Positions 17,153-25,982 of a DNA stretch of 48,660 nt are shown piece by piece; the first letter of the stretch is position 1, and each line of letters opens with the position of its first letter. The translations under genes were made by a program, and so were the position numbers. Source of the DNA: Corynebacterium sp. ACRPS (GTDB lineage Bacteria > Actinomycetota > Actinomycetes > Mycobacteriales > Mycobacteriaceae). The notes under the pieces are model-generated. The model was not told the DNA's origin, did no database searches, and saw only the letters and a program-made list of their open reading frames with translations. The stretch covers positions 1 through 48,660 of the forward strand of contig NZ_JAKRMY010000015.1 of the NCBI RefSeq assembly GCF_022346005.1, in the 5' to 3' direction.

Positions 17153-18916
17153 CTACCACTTGCGCAAGTAATTGATGCGCTCGCGCAGTTGGTCCGCGCT
17201 GCATAACGCGGTGGGCGGCCCACCGCAGGCCTTGCGGACCTCGGTATGGATGGCACCGTGCGGCCGGCCAGAGCTTTGCGCAGCGATGGAGACCACCGTG
17301 TTGAGCTCCTTGCGCAGCGCGCCGAGCTCATCCACCACACCGGTTTCCTCTGCGGAATCGGACTCTTGCTGCTTCGCGGCGGGCGCATGACCCATGCCGT
17401 AAATCTTGCGGCGGTGGGCCTCTTCTGCCTCGGCTGCCCGGCGCGCTTTTTCCTCAGCCTCGCGACGGTCCATTTCCTCGGATTGCTTCTTGCGCAGTAG
17501 GTCTTTGACCTGGTCGGCATCGAGGAGCCCGGGGATGCCAAGGAAATCGGCTTCTTCATCAGAGGTCATATCGCCGGTATTAAACTGCGATCCGTTATAG
17601 AGCAGGCCAGAGAATTCGGCTTCGGCGCCTAAGGACTCGTAGGACTTTTCCAGCATGTCCGGTTCGGTCTTTTTCTGGTTTGCCTGCTCGAGTAGCTCGT
17701 CGTCCCAGCCTTCTTTCTCGGTCTTTTCTTTGCCCAGGACGTGGTCGCGGGATTTTTCCATGTGCTCTGCAAGGCCGAGCAGCACGGGGACGGAGGGCAG
17801 GAATACCGAGGCGGTTTCACCCGGCATGCGGGAGCGCACGAAGCGGCCGATTGCCTGGGCGAAGAACAAGGGGGTTGACGCGGAGGTGGCGTAAACGCCC
17901 ACCGCGAGGCGGGGCACGTCAACGCCCTCGGACACCATGCGTACGGCAACCATCCATTCATCGGTGGAGTCCGCAAATTCTTGAATGCGGTCCGAGGAGC
18001 CTGGGTCATCGGACAAAATGACCGAGACTGGGGTATTGGAGAGTTGCTTGAGGATTTTCGCGTAGGCGCGGGCGGTGGTGGTATCGGAAGCGAGCACGAG
18101 CCCGCCGGCATCCGGCATATTGCGCCGCATCTGCATGAGGCGGGTGTGCGCCGCCTGCAGCACGGCGGGGATCCATTCGCCCTTGGGATCGAGCGCGGTG
18201 CGCCAGGCGCGCGCGGTTTGTTCCACGTTCATGATGTCACCCAGGCGCGCGGAGTGCTCCTCCCCGGCGGAGTCCCGCCAGCGCGCCTCGCCGGAGTAGG
18301 ACAAGAAGACGACGGGGCGCACGACGCCATCGGCAAGCGCATCGCCGTAATCGTAAGTGTGGTCGGCGCGCGAGACCTTGTGGCCTTCCCCATCGTCCTC
18401 ATAGCGCACAAAGGGGATGGGTGATTCATCGGAGCGAAACGGCGTACCGGTCAGCGCGAGGCGGTGGTTGACGTCGTCGTAGGCCTCCTTGACGCCATCG
18501 CCCCAGCTTTTGGCATCACCGGCGTGGTGGATCTCGTCCAAGATCACCAAGGTGCGCCGCGCGGAGGCAACGGCGCGGTGCTTGAATGGGTGCATGCCCA
18601 CTTGGGCATAGGTCACCACGATGCCATCCATGCTGGGGTTGACCGCAGAGGAATTCGTGAAGGCAGGATCCAAGGCCAAGCCCACCCGCGCGGCGGCGGC
18701 AGACCACTGCGTCTTCAGGTGCTCGGTCGGCACCACAACGATGACGCGCTCTACCGTGCGATCTTCCATGAGTTCCGTCGCGATGCGCAGAGCAAAGGTG
18801 GTCTTACCCGCACCTGGGGTCGCCACGGCCATAAAGTCTTGTGGCTTGGTGGCGAGGAATTTATCGAGGGCTGATTGCTGCCACGCGCGGAGGTTCGTCT
18901 TCTTAAACGTCCTCAC
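17153..18916 (-). CDS. DEAD/DEAH-box (superfamily 2) helicase
   Basis: A 587-residue SF2 helicase of the restriction-endonuclease-like (UvrB/ResIII) class. Motif I is ATPGAGKTTFAL (about residues 32-43), motif II is VILDEIHHAG, and motif III is LTGTPFRSDE. Motif VI is AIGRFVRSR. Residues 490-540 are a charged coiled-coil-like stretch, and the C-terminus has a small extra domain. Its target is unknown. The GTG start at 18916 overlaps the DUF3039 stop in GTGA, so translation is probably coupled. The same pairing is found downstream of sigA in other corynebacteria. Confidence 0.86.
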   Translation of the reverse strand: MRTFKKTNLRAWQQSALDKFLATKPQDFMAVATPGAGKTTFALRIATELMEDRTVERVIVVVPTEHLKTQWSAAAARVGLALDPAFTNSSAVNPSMDGIVVTYAQVGMHPFKHRAVASARRTLVILDEIHHAGDAKSWGDGVKEAYDDVNHRLALTGTPFRSDESPIPFVRYEDDGEGHKVSRADHTYDYGDALADGVVRPVVFLSYSGEARWRDSAGEEHSARLGDIMNVEQTARAWRTALDPKGEWIPAVLQAAHTRLMQMRRNMPDAGGLVLASDTTTARAYAKILKQLSNTPVSVILSDDPGSSDRIQEFADSTDEWMVAVRMVSEGVDVPRLAVGVYATSASTPLFFAQAIGRFVRSRMPGETASVFLPSVPVLLGLAEHMEKSRDHVLGKEKTEKEGWDDELLEQANQKKTEPDMLEKSYESLGAEAEFSGLLYNGSQFNTGDMTSDEEADFLGIPGLLDADQVKDLLRKKQSEEMDRREAEEKARRAAEAEEAHRRKIYGMGHAPAAKQQESDSAEETGVVDELGALRKELNTVVSIAAQSSGRPHGAIHTEVRKACGGPPTALCSADQLRERINYLRKW

Positions 18917-19155
18917 TTGCGGCGGAGACCCTTAAAAACGCGTTCGCAATCGGGGCATACCGGCGAGCCCGGCTTTGCTTGTTTGGTTACCGGGAAGGTC
19001 TCACCGCACAGGGCAACGACGTACTTGCCGTTGACCGCGGAATCGAGTATCTGATCCTTTTTGACGTAGTGGAAGAACTTCGGCGTGTCATTATCCGTCG
19101 TCGAAGTGTCTTCACGAATATCTGGCCGTTCAATTGTCTTCGTAGTCGTAGTCAC
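18913..19155 (-). CDS. DUF3039 domain protein, candidate zinc-binding partner of the helicase
   Basis: A protein of about 80 residues in the actinobacterial DUF3039 family. After a short Thr-rich start it has a core HYVKKDQILDSAVNG and a cysteine set ALCGE...CPDC that could bind a metal. Function is unknown. The open frame extends upstream to 19398, but that would overlap the divergent DUF3099 gene and adds an unconserved-looking segment. GTG 19155 gives the usual family N-terminus, and ATG 19164 is the alternative. The stop overlaps the helicase start. Confidence 0.78.
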   Translation of the reverse strand: MTTTTKTIERPDIREDTSTTDNDTPKFFHYVKKDQILDSAVNGKYVVALCGETFPVTKQAKPGSPVCPDCERVFKGLRRK

Positions 19156-19302
19156 GCACCCCATTTTGCCGCATCTGCATCGAACTTTGCGAGTCATGCG
19201 TCTACTCTTGGAGAATATGCACACTCTACGCACTCCATTGCCGGCTCTCCTCTCCCCTCTTGTAGGGTTACGCGCCGCGCTCCAGGGAGGTGCGTAATTT
19301 AA

Positions 19303-19686
19303 GTGTTTGGCAAAAAGGAACGTTTTCTCATCACGGATGCCAAGCTCTCGCCCGCACAAGATCGCAGGCGCCGGGAGCTGTGGTACGGATTTTTCCAATT
19401 CCTGCGCGTGCCGTCCCTGCTCATTGCCGGGGTCTTTTTATACCTGCATTGGTGGCTGCTCGCGGCGATTATCGTGGGCGTGACCTTTCCTTTGCCGTGG
19501 ATTGCCGTGGTCATTGGCAATAGCCGCGGGGAGAAGAAGGACAAGCGCGATAAAAATGTCTATAAACCCGCGATGAATCGTCAGCTATATTCGCAGTATC
19601 AGAACCAACAGATTTCCCGCGGCGGCTCCAAGGCAATCGAATCTCAGCATTCCGTTATTGACCATGACGATACTGCCTCCGATTAG
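19303..19686 (+). CDS. DUF3099 domain membrane protein
   Basis: A 127-residue protein with two adjacent transmembrane helices (about residues 27-67, FFQFLRVPSLLIAGVFLYLH and LAAIIVGVTFPLPWIAVVIG). A basic polar tail of 55 residues follows. It belongs to the uncharacterised actinobacterial DUF3099 family. The start is GTG at 19303. AGGGAGG lies about 12 bases upstream. It is 48 bases before the methyltransferase gene, on the same strand. Confidence 0.8.
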   Translation: MFGKKERFLITDAKLSPAQDRRRRELWYGFFQFLRVPSLLIAGVFLYLHWWLLAAIIVGVTFPLPWIAVVIGNSRGEKKDKRDKNVYKPAMNRQLYSQYQNQQISRGGSKAIESQHSVIDHDDTASD

Positions 19687-19734
19687 GCGCATAACCCGCA
19701 TGAATAGCACGACTGGAAAGGATCTTCTCCCAGC

Positions 19735-21312
19735 ATGACGTCCTTTGGCCCTCATTTCGATGCCGCCGCGGTGCGCGATCTTGCCCCAGAGCTAGCGGAG
19801 GCTTTTTCGCAGGCCGGTTTTACTACCGATGGTTTAGCGGGGCATTTGGGCCCGGAGCTTACGGAGGCCCTCTACCGCGGTGAGCCTGCCGCGGTGGCGC
19901 GCGGCACCGCCGGCAATACCAAGCTGGATACGCTCATCCGCTTCTTCCTGCTGCATGAGCATCTGCCTGCCACGCTGCTTGCCGATGCCCTCGGGGCCCG
20001 CCTTGCCGCCAAGCTCCTAGATGCCGGCGTGGCGCTTTCCGATGATTGCGGCAGCATCTACATTGCCCTCGATATCCGGCCCCATATCATCGTCGGCTCC
20101 AACCGCCTCGTCTTTTCCGATGTCGATGCCTCGCTGGTGAGCCACGTCCCCGGCGCGGATCACGTCTTGGGTGTCGGGGCGGCAAGCCTCTCACTCTTGC
20201 AATCGACGCCGGTAAGCCCGGTATCAACGGTGCTCGATCTGGGCACCGGTTCGGGAGTGCAATTGTTGGGTCAGCTCGAGTGCGCGCGCAGCATTACCGC
20301 GACAGATGTCCACCGGCGCGCGCTTGATTTGGCCGGCGCCACCGTCGCTGCCGCGGGGGCTAGTACAGAGGTAGAGCTTGTAGAGGGCTCGTGGTTCGAG
20401 CCCGTTGCGGGGCGCACCTTTGACCGGATTGTTGCCAACCCACCATTCGTCGTCGGGCTTCCCGAGGTGGGCCATGTCTACCGCGATTCTGGCTTGAACT
20501 TGGATGGGGCAAGCGAATTGGTGGTTTCTCAAGCCGTTGACCACCTCGCCCCGGGCGGAACCGGGCATTTGCTCGCCGCCTGGGTGCATACCGGTGGGCA
20601 GACCTGGCAACAGCGCGTGGCCTCGTGGCTGCCGGATAAGGGTGTGGCTGCCTGGATCATTCAGCGGGATGTCGCCGATCCTTCCCTCTACGTATCCACC
20701 TGGCTGAAGGATGAATCGTTGGATGTGCGCAGCGACGAGGGCAAGGCGCGTTCTAAGGCCTGGCTGGATCATTTCCACCACCACGATGTCACGGGTATCG
20801 GGTTTGGGTTCGTCGCCATTCAAAAAATTGCCGAAGACGCGCCCTCCGATATCTTGGCCGAGGAAATGCCGCAGCACTTTAGTGACCCATTGGGACCCGA
20901 GGTGGAAGAATACTTCGCTCGCGTGGCATGGCTGCGCGACTTGGTTCCTGGTGAGCTGGAGGGAAAGCACTTCCGGGTGCGCCCTCAGGTAGCCAAGGAA
21001 GAAGTCAGCGTGGCCGATACCGATAATAAACAAGGCTTTAACCGGGCGGTTATCCGCCTAACCCGTACCGATGGTCCCCGGTGGAGCCACGAAGTCGATG
21101 AACACTTGGCAGCAATCGTAGCTGGCCTATCTCCCCACGGGCTTAACCTTGGAGAGACCGTTGGCCTGTATGCGGTAGCGCACGGCTTCGATGAGGCAGA
21201 ACTGACCGCGGCCGCGCTTCCCGCCATTATCGATATGGTTCGCCATGGCCTGCTCATCCCGGCCGATCTGCTGCTCGAGGACGATGCTTCCCCGGCTGCC
21301 CACACTGAATAA
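19735..21312 (+). CDS. DUF7059-type class I SAM-dependent methyltransferase
   Basis: A 525-residue protein in three parts. Residues 1-140 form an N-terminal domain of the DUF7059 type. A Rossmann methyltransferase domain runs to about 330, with motif I VLDLGTGSGVQLLGQL and post-I acidic TDVH. Its NPPF tetrad (IVANPPFVVG) is the signature of enzymes that methylate amide or exocyclic nitrogen, such as PrmC and RsmC. A C-terminal helical domain of about 180 residues follows. This suggests N-methylation of a glutamine side chain or nucleobase, but the substrate is unknown. ATG 19735 follows GGAAAGG. Confidence 0.83.
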   Translation: MTSFGPHFDAAAVRDLAPELAEAFSQAGFTTDGLAGHLGPELTEALYRGEPAAVARGTAGNTKLDTLIRFFLLHEHLPATLLADALGARLAAKLLDAGVALSDDCGSIYIALDIRPHIIVGSNRLVFSDVDASLVSHVPGADHVLGVGAASLSLLQSTPVSPVSTVLDLGTGSGVQLLGQLECARSITATDVHRRALDLAGATVAAAGASTEVELVEGSWFEPVAGRTFDRIVANPPFVVGLPEVGHVYRDSGLNLDGASELVVSQAVDHLAPGGTGHLLAAWVHTGGQTWQQRVASWLPDKGVAAWIIQRDVADPSLYVSTWLKDESLDVRSDEGKARSKAWLDHFHHHDVTGIGFGFVAIQKIAEDAPSDILAEEMPQHFSDPLGPEVEEYFARVAWLRDLVPGELEGKHFRVRPQVAKEEVSVADTDNKQGFNRAVIRLTRTDGPRWSHEVDEHLAAIVAGLSPHGLNLGETVGLYAVAHGFDEAELTAAALPAIIDMVRHGLLIPADLLLEDDASPAAHTE

Positions 21313-21353
21313 CACTGAAGAGCACCGAATAGTCAGGAAAGGAAGATACAGGC

Positions 21354-21797
21354 ATGCGCGCAGTTCTAACCCGCGTATCCGAAGCAGCTGTCACCGTCGC
21401 GGGCGAGACCGTCGGCGCCATCGACTGCCCTGAAACGGGCGGGCTTTTAGCCCTCGTCGGTGTCTCCCGGGAGGATTTAGCCGATTGGAAACCGCGTGCA
21501 GAAAAGATGGCCCGCAAGATAGCGGAGCTGCGCATCCTAGACGGTGAAGTATCGGTCGCCGATGCCGGAGCGCCGGTATTGGTAGTCAGCCAATTCACGC
21601 TGTATGGCCGCACAGCCAAGGGTCGGCGCCCGTCGTGGGCCGATGCGGCTCCAGGAGAAGAGGCCGAGCCGGTCATCGAGTACATCATCGATCTCCTCCG
21701 CGAACGCACTATCGCGGTCGAATCAGGCCAATTCGGGGCTATGATGCGCGTATCGTCCGTCAACGAAGGCCCGTTTACGGTTTTGGTAGAGACCTAA
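21354..21797 (+). CDS. dtd: D-aminoacyl-tRNA deacylase
   Basis: A 147-residue Dtd protein that hydrolyses D-amino acids (and mischarged glycine) from tRNA, protecting translation. The two family signatures are present: [17 protein letters not shown] around residues 80-97 and the C-terminal Gly-cisPro motif [11 protein letters not shown]. The N-terminus [15 protein letters not shown] is typical. It lies 41 bases after the methyltransferase gene with GGAAAGG upstream of ATG 21354. Confidence 0.95.
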   Translation: MRAVLTRVSEAAVTVAGETVGAIDCPETGGLLALVGVSREDLADWKPRAEKMARKIAELRILDGEVSVADAGAPVLVVSQFTLYGRTAKGRRPSWADAAPGEEAEPVIEYIIDLLRERTIAVESGQFGAMMRVSSVNEGPFTVLVET

Positions 21798-22158
21798 TTT
21801 CCTCTCACGCATTTTCCCTTCATCCGGCGTTTACCTGCACGAGCGCCCACTCACACCCATGATTATCTATGAGCTAGCTCGCAAAGAGGCCGATATTGTT
21901 CAATAATGCATATCGCTGGGCACCGCGCAAGCTTTTTCAGAGTGATAATTAACCCACCCCAAAATGTAATAAATTATTATCACGTGGCATTACTGCGGGC
22001 TTATACTTAACGCGTAACGAAGCGAATGGGCTGGATACAAGCTGAAAGTTTAATTTCAGACCCTTGCCCGCGCACGCTGGTGAGAGAAAATATTTTCTCA
22101 CTCCAGGGTGACAGGAGCCCTCAAGCTTCGGTCAACCCCATGCAGAGGAGGAAAGAAG
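21798..22158 (+). other. 361-base AT-rich regulatory gap before the serine operon
   Basis: No convincing gene. It contains three dyads: GTGATAAT/ATTATCAC at 21942-21983, CTGAAA/TTTCAG at 22042-22059 and a perfect 16-bp palindrome at 22084-22099. A -10-like TATACT lies at 22002-22007. It is noticeably more AT-rich than the surrounding sequence and has the look of a regulated promoter with a leader of about 145 bases. Confidence 0.6.
21942..22007 (+). promoter_or_regulatory. Candidate operator and promoter of the serine operon
   Basis: The perfect 8-bp arms GTGATAAT (21942-21949) and ATTATCAC (21976-21983) are 26 bases apart. The right arm falls at the -35 position of the TATACT -10 box (22002-22007). 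The half-site TTATCA recurs just upstream of the YheO-type regulator at about 25059-25066. The regulator that binds it is an inference. Confidence 0.4.
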
Positions 22159-23553
22159 ATGTCCCACAAGCTCTTGCGCCACGGACAAGTCGAACACCCG
22201 GAACACAGTGCGCATATTCCGGAACAACCACCCGCAGAAGAAAAGCCACCCGCTGACGGCATAGAAACCCCATTTGCGGGCCAAGAAGGCGCCCCAGCGT
22301 GGAACAAGGAAGACACCGTATGGATGCTCTCGCTATTCGGCACCGCCATTGGCGCCGGCGTACTCTTCCTGCCTATCAACGCTGGCATCGGCGGCATCAT
22401 CCCGCTTCTTATCATGTCCGTCGTCGCCTTGCCGATGACCTATTGGGCCCACCGCGGCATGACCCGCCTGGTCCTCTCCAGCTCAAAGCCAGACGGCGAT
22501 CTCACCGACGTCGTGGAGGAACACTTCGGCGTTAAAGCCGGCGTGTTGATGAATATCCTCTACTTCCTCTCCGTCTACCCCATCCTGTTGGTGTACTCGG
22601 TAACCATCACCAACACGGTGAACTCCTTCCTGGAACACCAGCTAGGTATCACCCCTCCAGATCGCTGGCTTACCTCGCTTGTCCTCGTAGGCGGCCTCAT
22701 CCTCGTTGTGCGCATGGGCAAAAACGTGGTCGTCCACGTCATGTCCTACTTGGTCTACCCGTTCATCGGCATCTTGGTGCTGCTCTCGCTGTACCTCATC
22801 CCCAAGTGGAATACCGCACTCTTTGACAGCTTCGACCTCAGCGTCGCACGCGAAGCCTCTGGACACAGCATGGGCATTACCTTGATGCTCTTGGTCCCAG
22901 TCATGGTCTTTTCCTTCAACCACTCGCCCATGATTTCTTCCTTCGCCGTCGACCGCCGCCAGACCTACGGCAAGTACGCGGAATACAAGTCCCGCAAGAT
23001 CTTGCTCCGCGCGGAAATCCTCATGGTCGTCGTCGTGATGTTCTTCGTCTTCTCCTGCGCGCTGAGCCTATCGCCTGCGGATATGGCCGAGGCCAAGGAA
23101 CAAAACATCACCATCTTGTCTTACCTGGCCAACCACTTTGACAACCCCGTCATCCAGTGGATTGCCCCCATCATCGCCATGATTGCCGTAGCCAAGTCCT
23201 TCTTGGGCCACTACTTGGGCGCTGCAGAAGGCTTCGAAGGCCTCCTTGTCAAAGGCAGCAAGAATGCTAATAAAGATGATGCAGAATCCAGCCACAAGCT
23301 CGACACCATCACGCTCGTCTTCATGCTGGTTACCGCATGGCTCGTTGCCTGGGCGGATCCTTCCATCCTCGGCATGATTGAGACCCTATGCGGCCCGACC
23401 ATCGCCATCATGCTGTTCCTTATCCCGATGGTCGCCATCCACAAGGTCCCAGCGCTCGCCCGCTTCAAGGGCAAGGCCTCCAACTACTTCGTCTTCATCA
23501 TGGGCCTCGTTGCCCTCGCCACCATCATCTACTCCATCGTGCAGGCTTTCTAA
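22159..23553 (+). CDS. HAAAP-family serine/threonine permease (SdaC/TdcC type)
   Basis: A 464-residue membrane transporter with about eleven helices. The hydrophilic N-terminal 45 residues precede the first helix, whose WMLSLFGTAIGAGVLFLPI is the classic amino-acid permease motif of the hydroxy/aromatic amino acid (HAAAP) family. By family and by its direct linkage to serine dehydratase it most likely imports L-serine with a cation. ATG 22159 was chosen because AGGAGG stands 7 bases upstream. An upstream in-frame start at 22108 is poorer. It ends 37 bases before sdaA. This pair is not at this locus in C. glutamicum as I remember it. Confidence 0.9.
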   Translation: MSHKLLRHGQVEHPEHSAHIPEQPPAEEKPPADGIETPFAGQEGAPAWNKEDTVWMLSLFGTAIGAGVLFLPINAGIGGIIPLLIMSVVALPMTYWAHRGMTRLVLSSSKPDGDLTDVVEEHFGVKAGVLMNILYFLSVYPILLVYSVTITNTVNSFLEHQLGITPPDRWLTSLVLVGGLILVVRMGKNVVVHVMSYLVYPFIGILVLLSLYLIPKWNTALFDSFDLSVAREASGHSMGITLMLLVPVMVFSFNHSPMISSFAVDRRQTYGKYAEYKSRKILLRAEILMVVVVMFFVFSCALSLSPADMAEAKEQNITILSYLANHFDNPVIQWIAPIIAMIAVAKSFLGHYLGAAEGFEGLLVKGSKNANKDDAESSHKLDTITLVFMLVTAWLVAWADPSILGMIETLCGPTIAIMLFLIPMVAIHKVPALARFKGKASNYFVFIMGLVALATIIYSIVQAF

Positions 23554-23590
23554 GCAGCACCCGCTTCTCAGGATTTTCCAGGAGAAAACC

Positions 23591-24964
23591 ATGTTCATCA
23601 GCATCTTCGATATGTTCAAGATTGGTATCGGCCCCTCAAGCTCACACACGCTTGGGCCAATGAAAGCCGGCAAGGCCTTCGTCGATGAGCTCAAAGAAAA
23701 AGGCCTCATGGATAAGGTCACCCGCGTCCAGGCTAACGTCTACGGCTCCCTGTCCTTGACTGGTGTGGGCCACTCCACCGATAAGGCCATCCTGTTGGGC
23801 CTGGCCGGCGAAGAACCAGAAAGCGTCGATATCGACGGCATCTCCGCCTTCATGAAAGAGGTCAACCAGAGCGAAACGCTCCTGCTCGGTGGCACGCACA
23901 CGGTGAGCTTCCCCAAGGACGGCGGCTTTTACTTCCACGATGAATACCTCCCCATGCATGAAAACGGCATGTGCCTTATCGCCTTTGCCGGCGAGGAAGA
24001 CATCTTGCACAAGACCTACTACTCGGTGGGCGGCGGGTTCATCGTCAAGCAAGAAGACTTCGCCATGCGCGGACAAGATACCGTGGACGTCCCATTCGCT
24101 TATGCCAGCGCGGAAGAACTACTGGCGCTGTGCGAAACCAATAATATGACACTCCCGGAGCTCGGCAGGGCCAATGAAAAGGCGCTGCACAGCGACGAGG
24201 ACATCGACGAGCACCTGCGCAAAGTCCGCGATGTCATGTACACCGGCATTAAGCGCGGCTCCACCACCGATGGCCCACTCCCCGGTGCGCTACTCGTACC
24301 GCGCCGCGCCGCCTCGCTGAAGCGCAGGCTGGAAGAATCCGATCCGCACGATGGCCTCAACATTTTGAGCTGGGTGAATATGTTTGCCCTGGCCATTTCG
24401 GAGGAAAATGCTGCCTGCGGCCGCGTCGTCACCGCACCTACCAACGGCGCATGCGGCGTCGTGCCTGCGGTCCTGGCCTATTTCGATGAATTCGTCGAGC
24501 CGGTTACCCCAAGCATGTTCGCGGACTATATCTTCGCCTGCAACCACATCGCCGCGCTCTACAAGATGAACGCCTCCATTTCCGGTGCGGAAGTTGGCTG
24601 CCAAGGAGAAATTGGCGTCGCCTGTTCCATGGCCGCGGCCGGGTTGGCCCAACTGATGGGGGCAACGCCGGAACAGGTGTGCGTGGCGGCCGAAATCGGC
24701 ATGGAACACAAATTGGGCCTGACCTGTGACCCGGTCCTCGGCCAGGTGCAAGTCCCCTGCATCGAGCGCAACGCCGTAGCTGCGGTTGATGCCATTACCA
24801 GCGCACGCATGGCCCTAGACCGCGAAAGCAAACCATGCGTCAGCCTCGATGAAGTCATCTGGACCATGTACAACACTGGCAAGGACATTAACGCCAAGTA
24901 CAGGGAAACCTCACAAGGCGGCCTCGCCCTAGCCGTCCACCCGCCCATCCCGGTATGTGGTTAA
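23591..24964 (+). CDS. sdaA: L-serine ammonia-lyase, iron-sulfur dependent, single chain
   Basis: A 457-residue enzyme that deaminates L-serine to pyruvate and ammonia with a [4Fe-4S] cluster. The beta domain begins with IGIGPSSSHTLGPMKAG. The alpha domain carries TAPTNGACGVVPAV and the cluster cysteines C337, C379 and C390. Their spacing (42 and 11) equals that of the E. coli ligands C343, C385 and C396. The open frame extends far upstream (to 23378), but ATG 23591 has CAGGAGAAAACC before it and gives the normal N-terminus. It is followed by a terminator, then by the regulator gene. Confidence 0.96.
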   Translation: MFISIFDMFKIGIGPSSSHTLGPMKAGKAFVDELKEKGLMDKVTRVQANVYGSLSLTGVGHSTDKAILLGLAGEEPESVDIDGISAFMKEVNQSETLLLGGTHTVSFPKDGGFYFHDEYLPMHENGMCLIAFAGEEDILHKTYYSVGGGFIVKQEDFAMRGQDTVDVPFAYASAEELLALCETNNMTLPELGRANEKALHSDEDIDEHLRKVRDVMYTGIKRGSTTDGPLPGALLVPRRAASLKRRLEESDPHDGLNILSWVNMFALAISEENAACGRVVTAPTNGACGVVPAVLAYFDEFVEPVTPSMFADYIFACNHIAALYKMNASISGAEVGCQGEIGVACSMAAAGLAQLMGATPEQVCVAAEIGMEHKLGLTCDPVLGQVQVPCIERNAVAAVDAITSARMALDRESKPCVSLDEVIWTMYNTGKDINAKYRETSQGGLALAVHPPIPVCG

Positions 24965-25000
24965 TGCCGGCAACCTAGGCTCCGGAAAGAGCGCCATATA

Positions 25001-25046
25001 AGGAGGTGAGTACTTGGGCACGGCCGGGTACTCGCCTCCTTTGTCG
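25001..25046 (+). terminator. Terminator of the serine permease/sdaA transcript
   Basis: GGAGGTGAGTAC (25002-25013) pairs with GTACTCGCCTCC (25028-25039) with one G-T pair, and a T-containing run follows. It separates sdaA from the regulator, so the regulator has its own promoter. Confidence 0.8.
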
Positions 25047-25092
25047 TTACTTTGTGGTACCTTATCAATAATCTGACAGGAATTATAAGGAC

Positions 25093-25857
25093 ATGCTTCA
25101 GCTAATGAACCTTTCTAGCAGCCATGCCCCCGAAGAAAACTTCCTCGAGCAGTACATACCACTCGTCGATTTCCTCGGTCAGGCCATGGGCCCTAACACC
25201 GAAATCGTGCTCCATGATCTCGATGTACCCGATAAATCCATCATCGCCATTGCCAACGGTCACATTTCCGGCCGCGAACTAGGCGGCCCGGTTACAGACT
25301 TTGCGCTCTGGTTCATGAAACAGGGCGACGCCGCTGCCGTTCCTATGATGACCGGGTACCGCGCGGTCAATAGCGAGGGAAAAGTCTGCCGCTCCTCGAG
25401 CTATTTCCTGCGCGATGCCACCGGGCATATGCGCGGCATGCTTTGTATCAATGTGGAATTATCCGAGCTTATCCAGATCCGCGATGCCGCTAACGCGTTG
25501 ATAGGCGGTACCGAGCCGGCCATCGATAAGGCGAAGGCCTTCGGCGGCTACCCCGGCACCACCGCACCGCAGCGCACTCCCGCACCGGAAGCGCCCGCGC
25601 AGAAAAAGCCGGAGGCACCCTATAGCGAATCGCTGCGTTCCAACGTTGAGCACCTTTTGGACTCCATGCTGGATTCCGCGATTTCCACGCACTCCACCCC
25701 GGTCGAGTCGATGCAGCGCCACGAACGGCTAGAGGTCATCGCTTCCCTCGAGGATGCTGGCTTCTTCCTCCTCAAAGGCGGCATTGCCGCGGCGGCCACC
25801 CGGCTCGGAGTATCTGAACCCACGGTCTATCGCTACCTCGTACAGGTCCGCGGCTAA
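25093..25857 (+). CDS. YheO-like PAS and HTH transcriptional regulator (DauR type)
   Basis: A 254-residue regulator. Residues about 18-135 are the YheO-like PAS domain (YIPLVDFLGQAMGPNTEIVLHD, then GPVTDFALWFM). A Pro/Ala linker (about 155-180) follows. A C-terminal YheO-type HTH region has the recognition segment AAATRLGVSEPTVYRYL. Family members such as DauR control amino-acid catabolism. The location next to a serine permease and dehydratase makes serine control the simplest idea. ATG 25093 is preceded by AAGG, and ATG 25105 is an alternative. Confidence 0.88.
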   Translation: MLQLMNLSSSHAPEENFLEQYIPLVDFLGQAMGPNTEIVLHDLDVPDKSIIAIANGHISGRELGGPVTDFALWFMKQGDAAAVPMMTGYRAVNSEGKVCRSSSYFLRDATGHMRGMLCINVELSELIQIRDAANALIGGTEPAIDKAKAFGGYPGTTAPQRTPAPEAPAQKKPEAPYSESLRSNVEHLLDSMLDSAISTHSTPVESMQRHERLEVIASLEDAGFFLLKGGIAAAATRLGVSEPTVYRYLVQVRG

Positions 25858-25982
25858 GACTTCCCCGCCACCTGGATGTAGCAGTTTTACTGCATCCACG
25901 TGGCGCATGCGCTTGCCGACGCCCCCAAAAAGGTGGGGCACAGCGGCCTGCACGTCGCCGTTTTAAACATTTCAGGATGCGT

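Noticed and set aside
18913..19398. 161-residue version of the DUF3039 protein
   Set aside because: The long N-terminal extension overlaps the divergent DUF3099 gene and its promoter. The family domain begins near residue 82 of this frame.
20224..21033. 269-codon open frame antisense to the methyltransferase gene
   Set aside because: It overlaps a coding region with clear SAM and NPPF motifs on the other strand.
25001..25010. AGGAGGTGAG as a perfect ribosome-binding site
   Set aside because: No start codon or open frame follows at the right distance. It is the left arm of the sdaA terminator.
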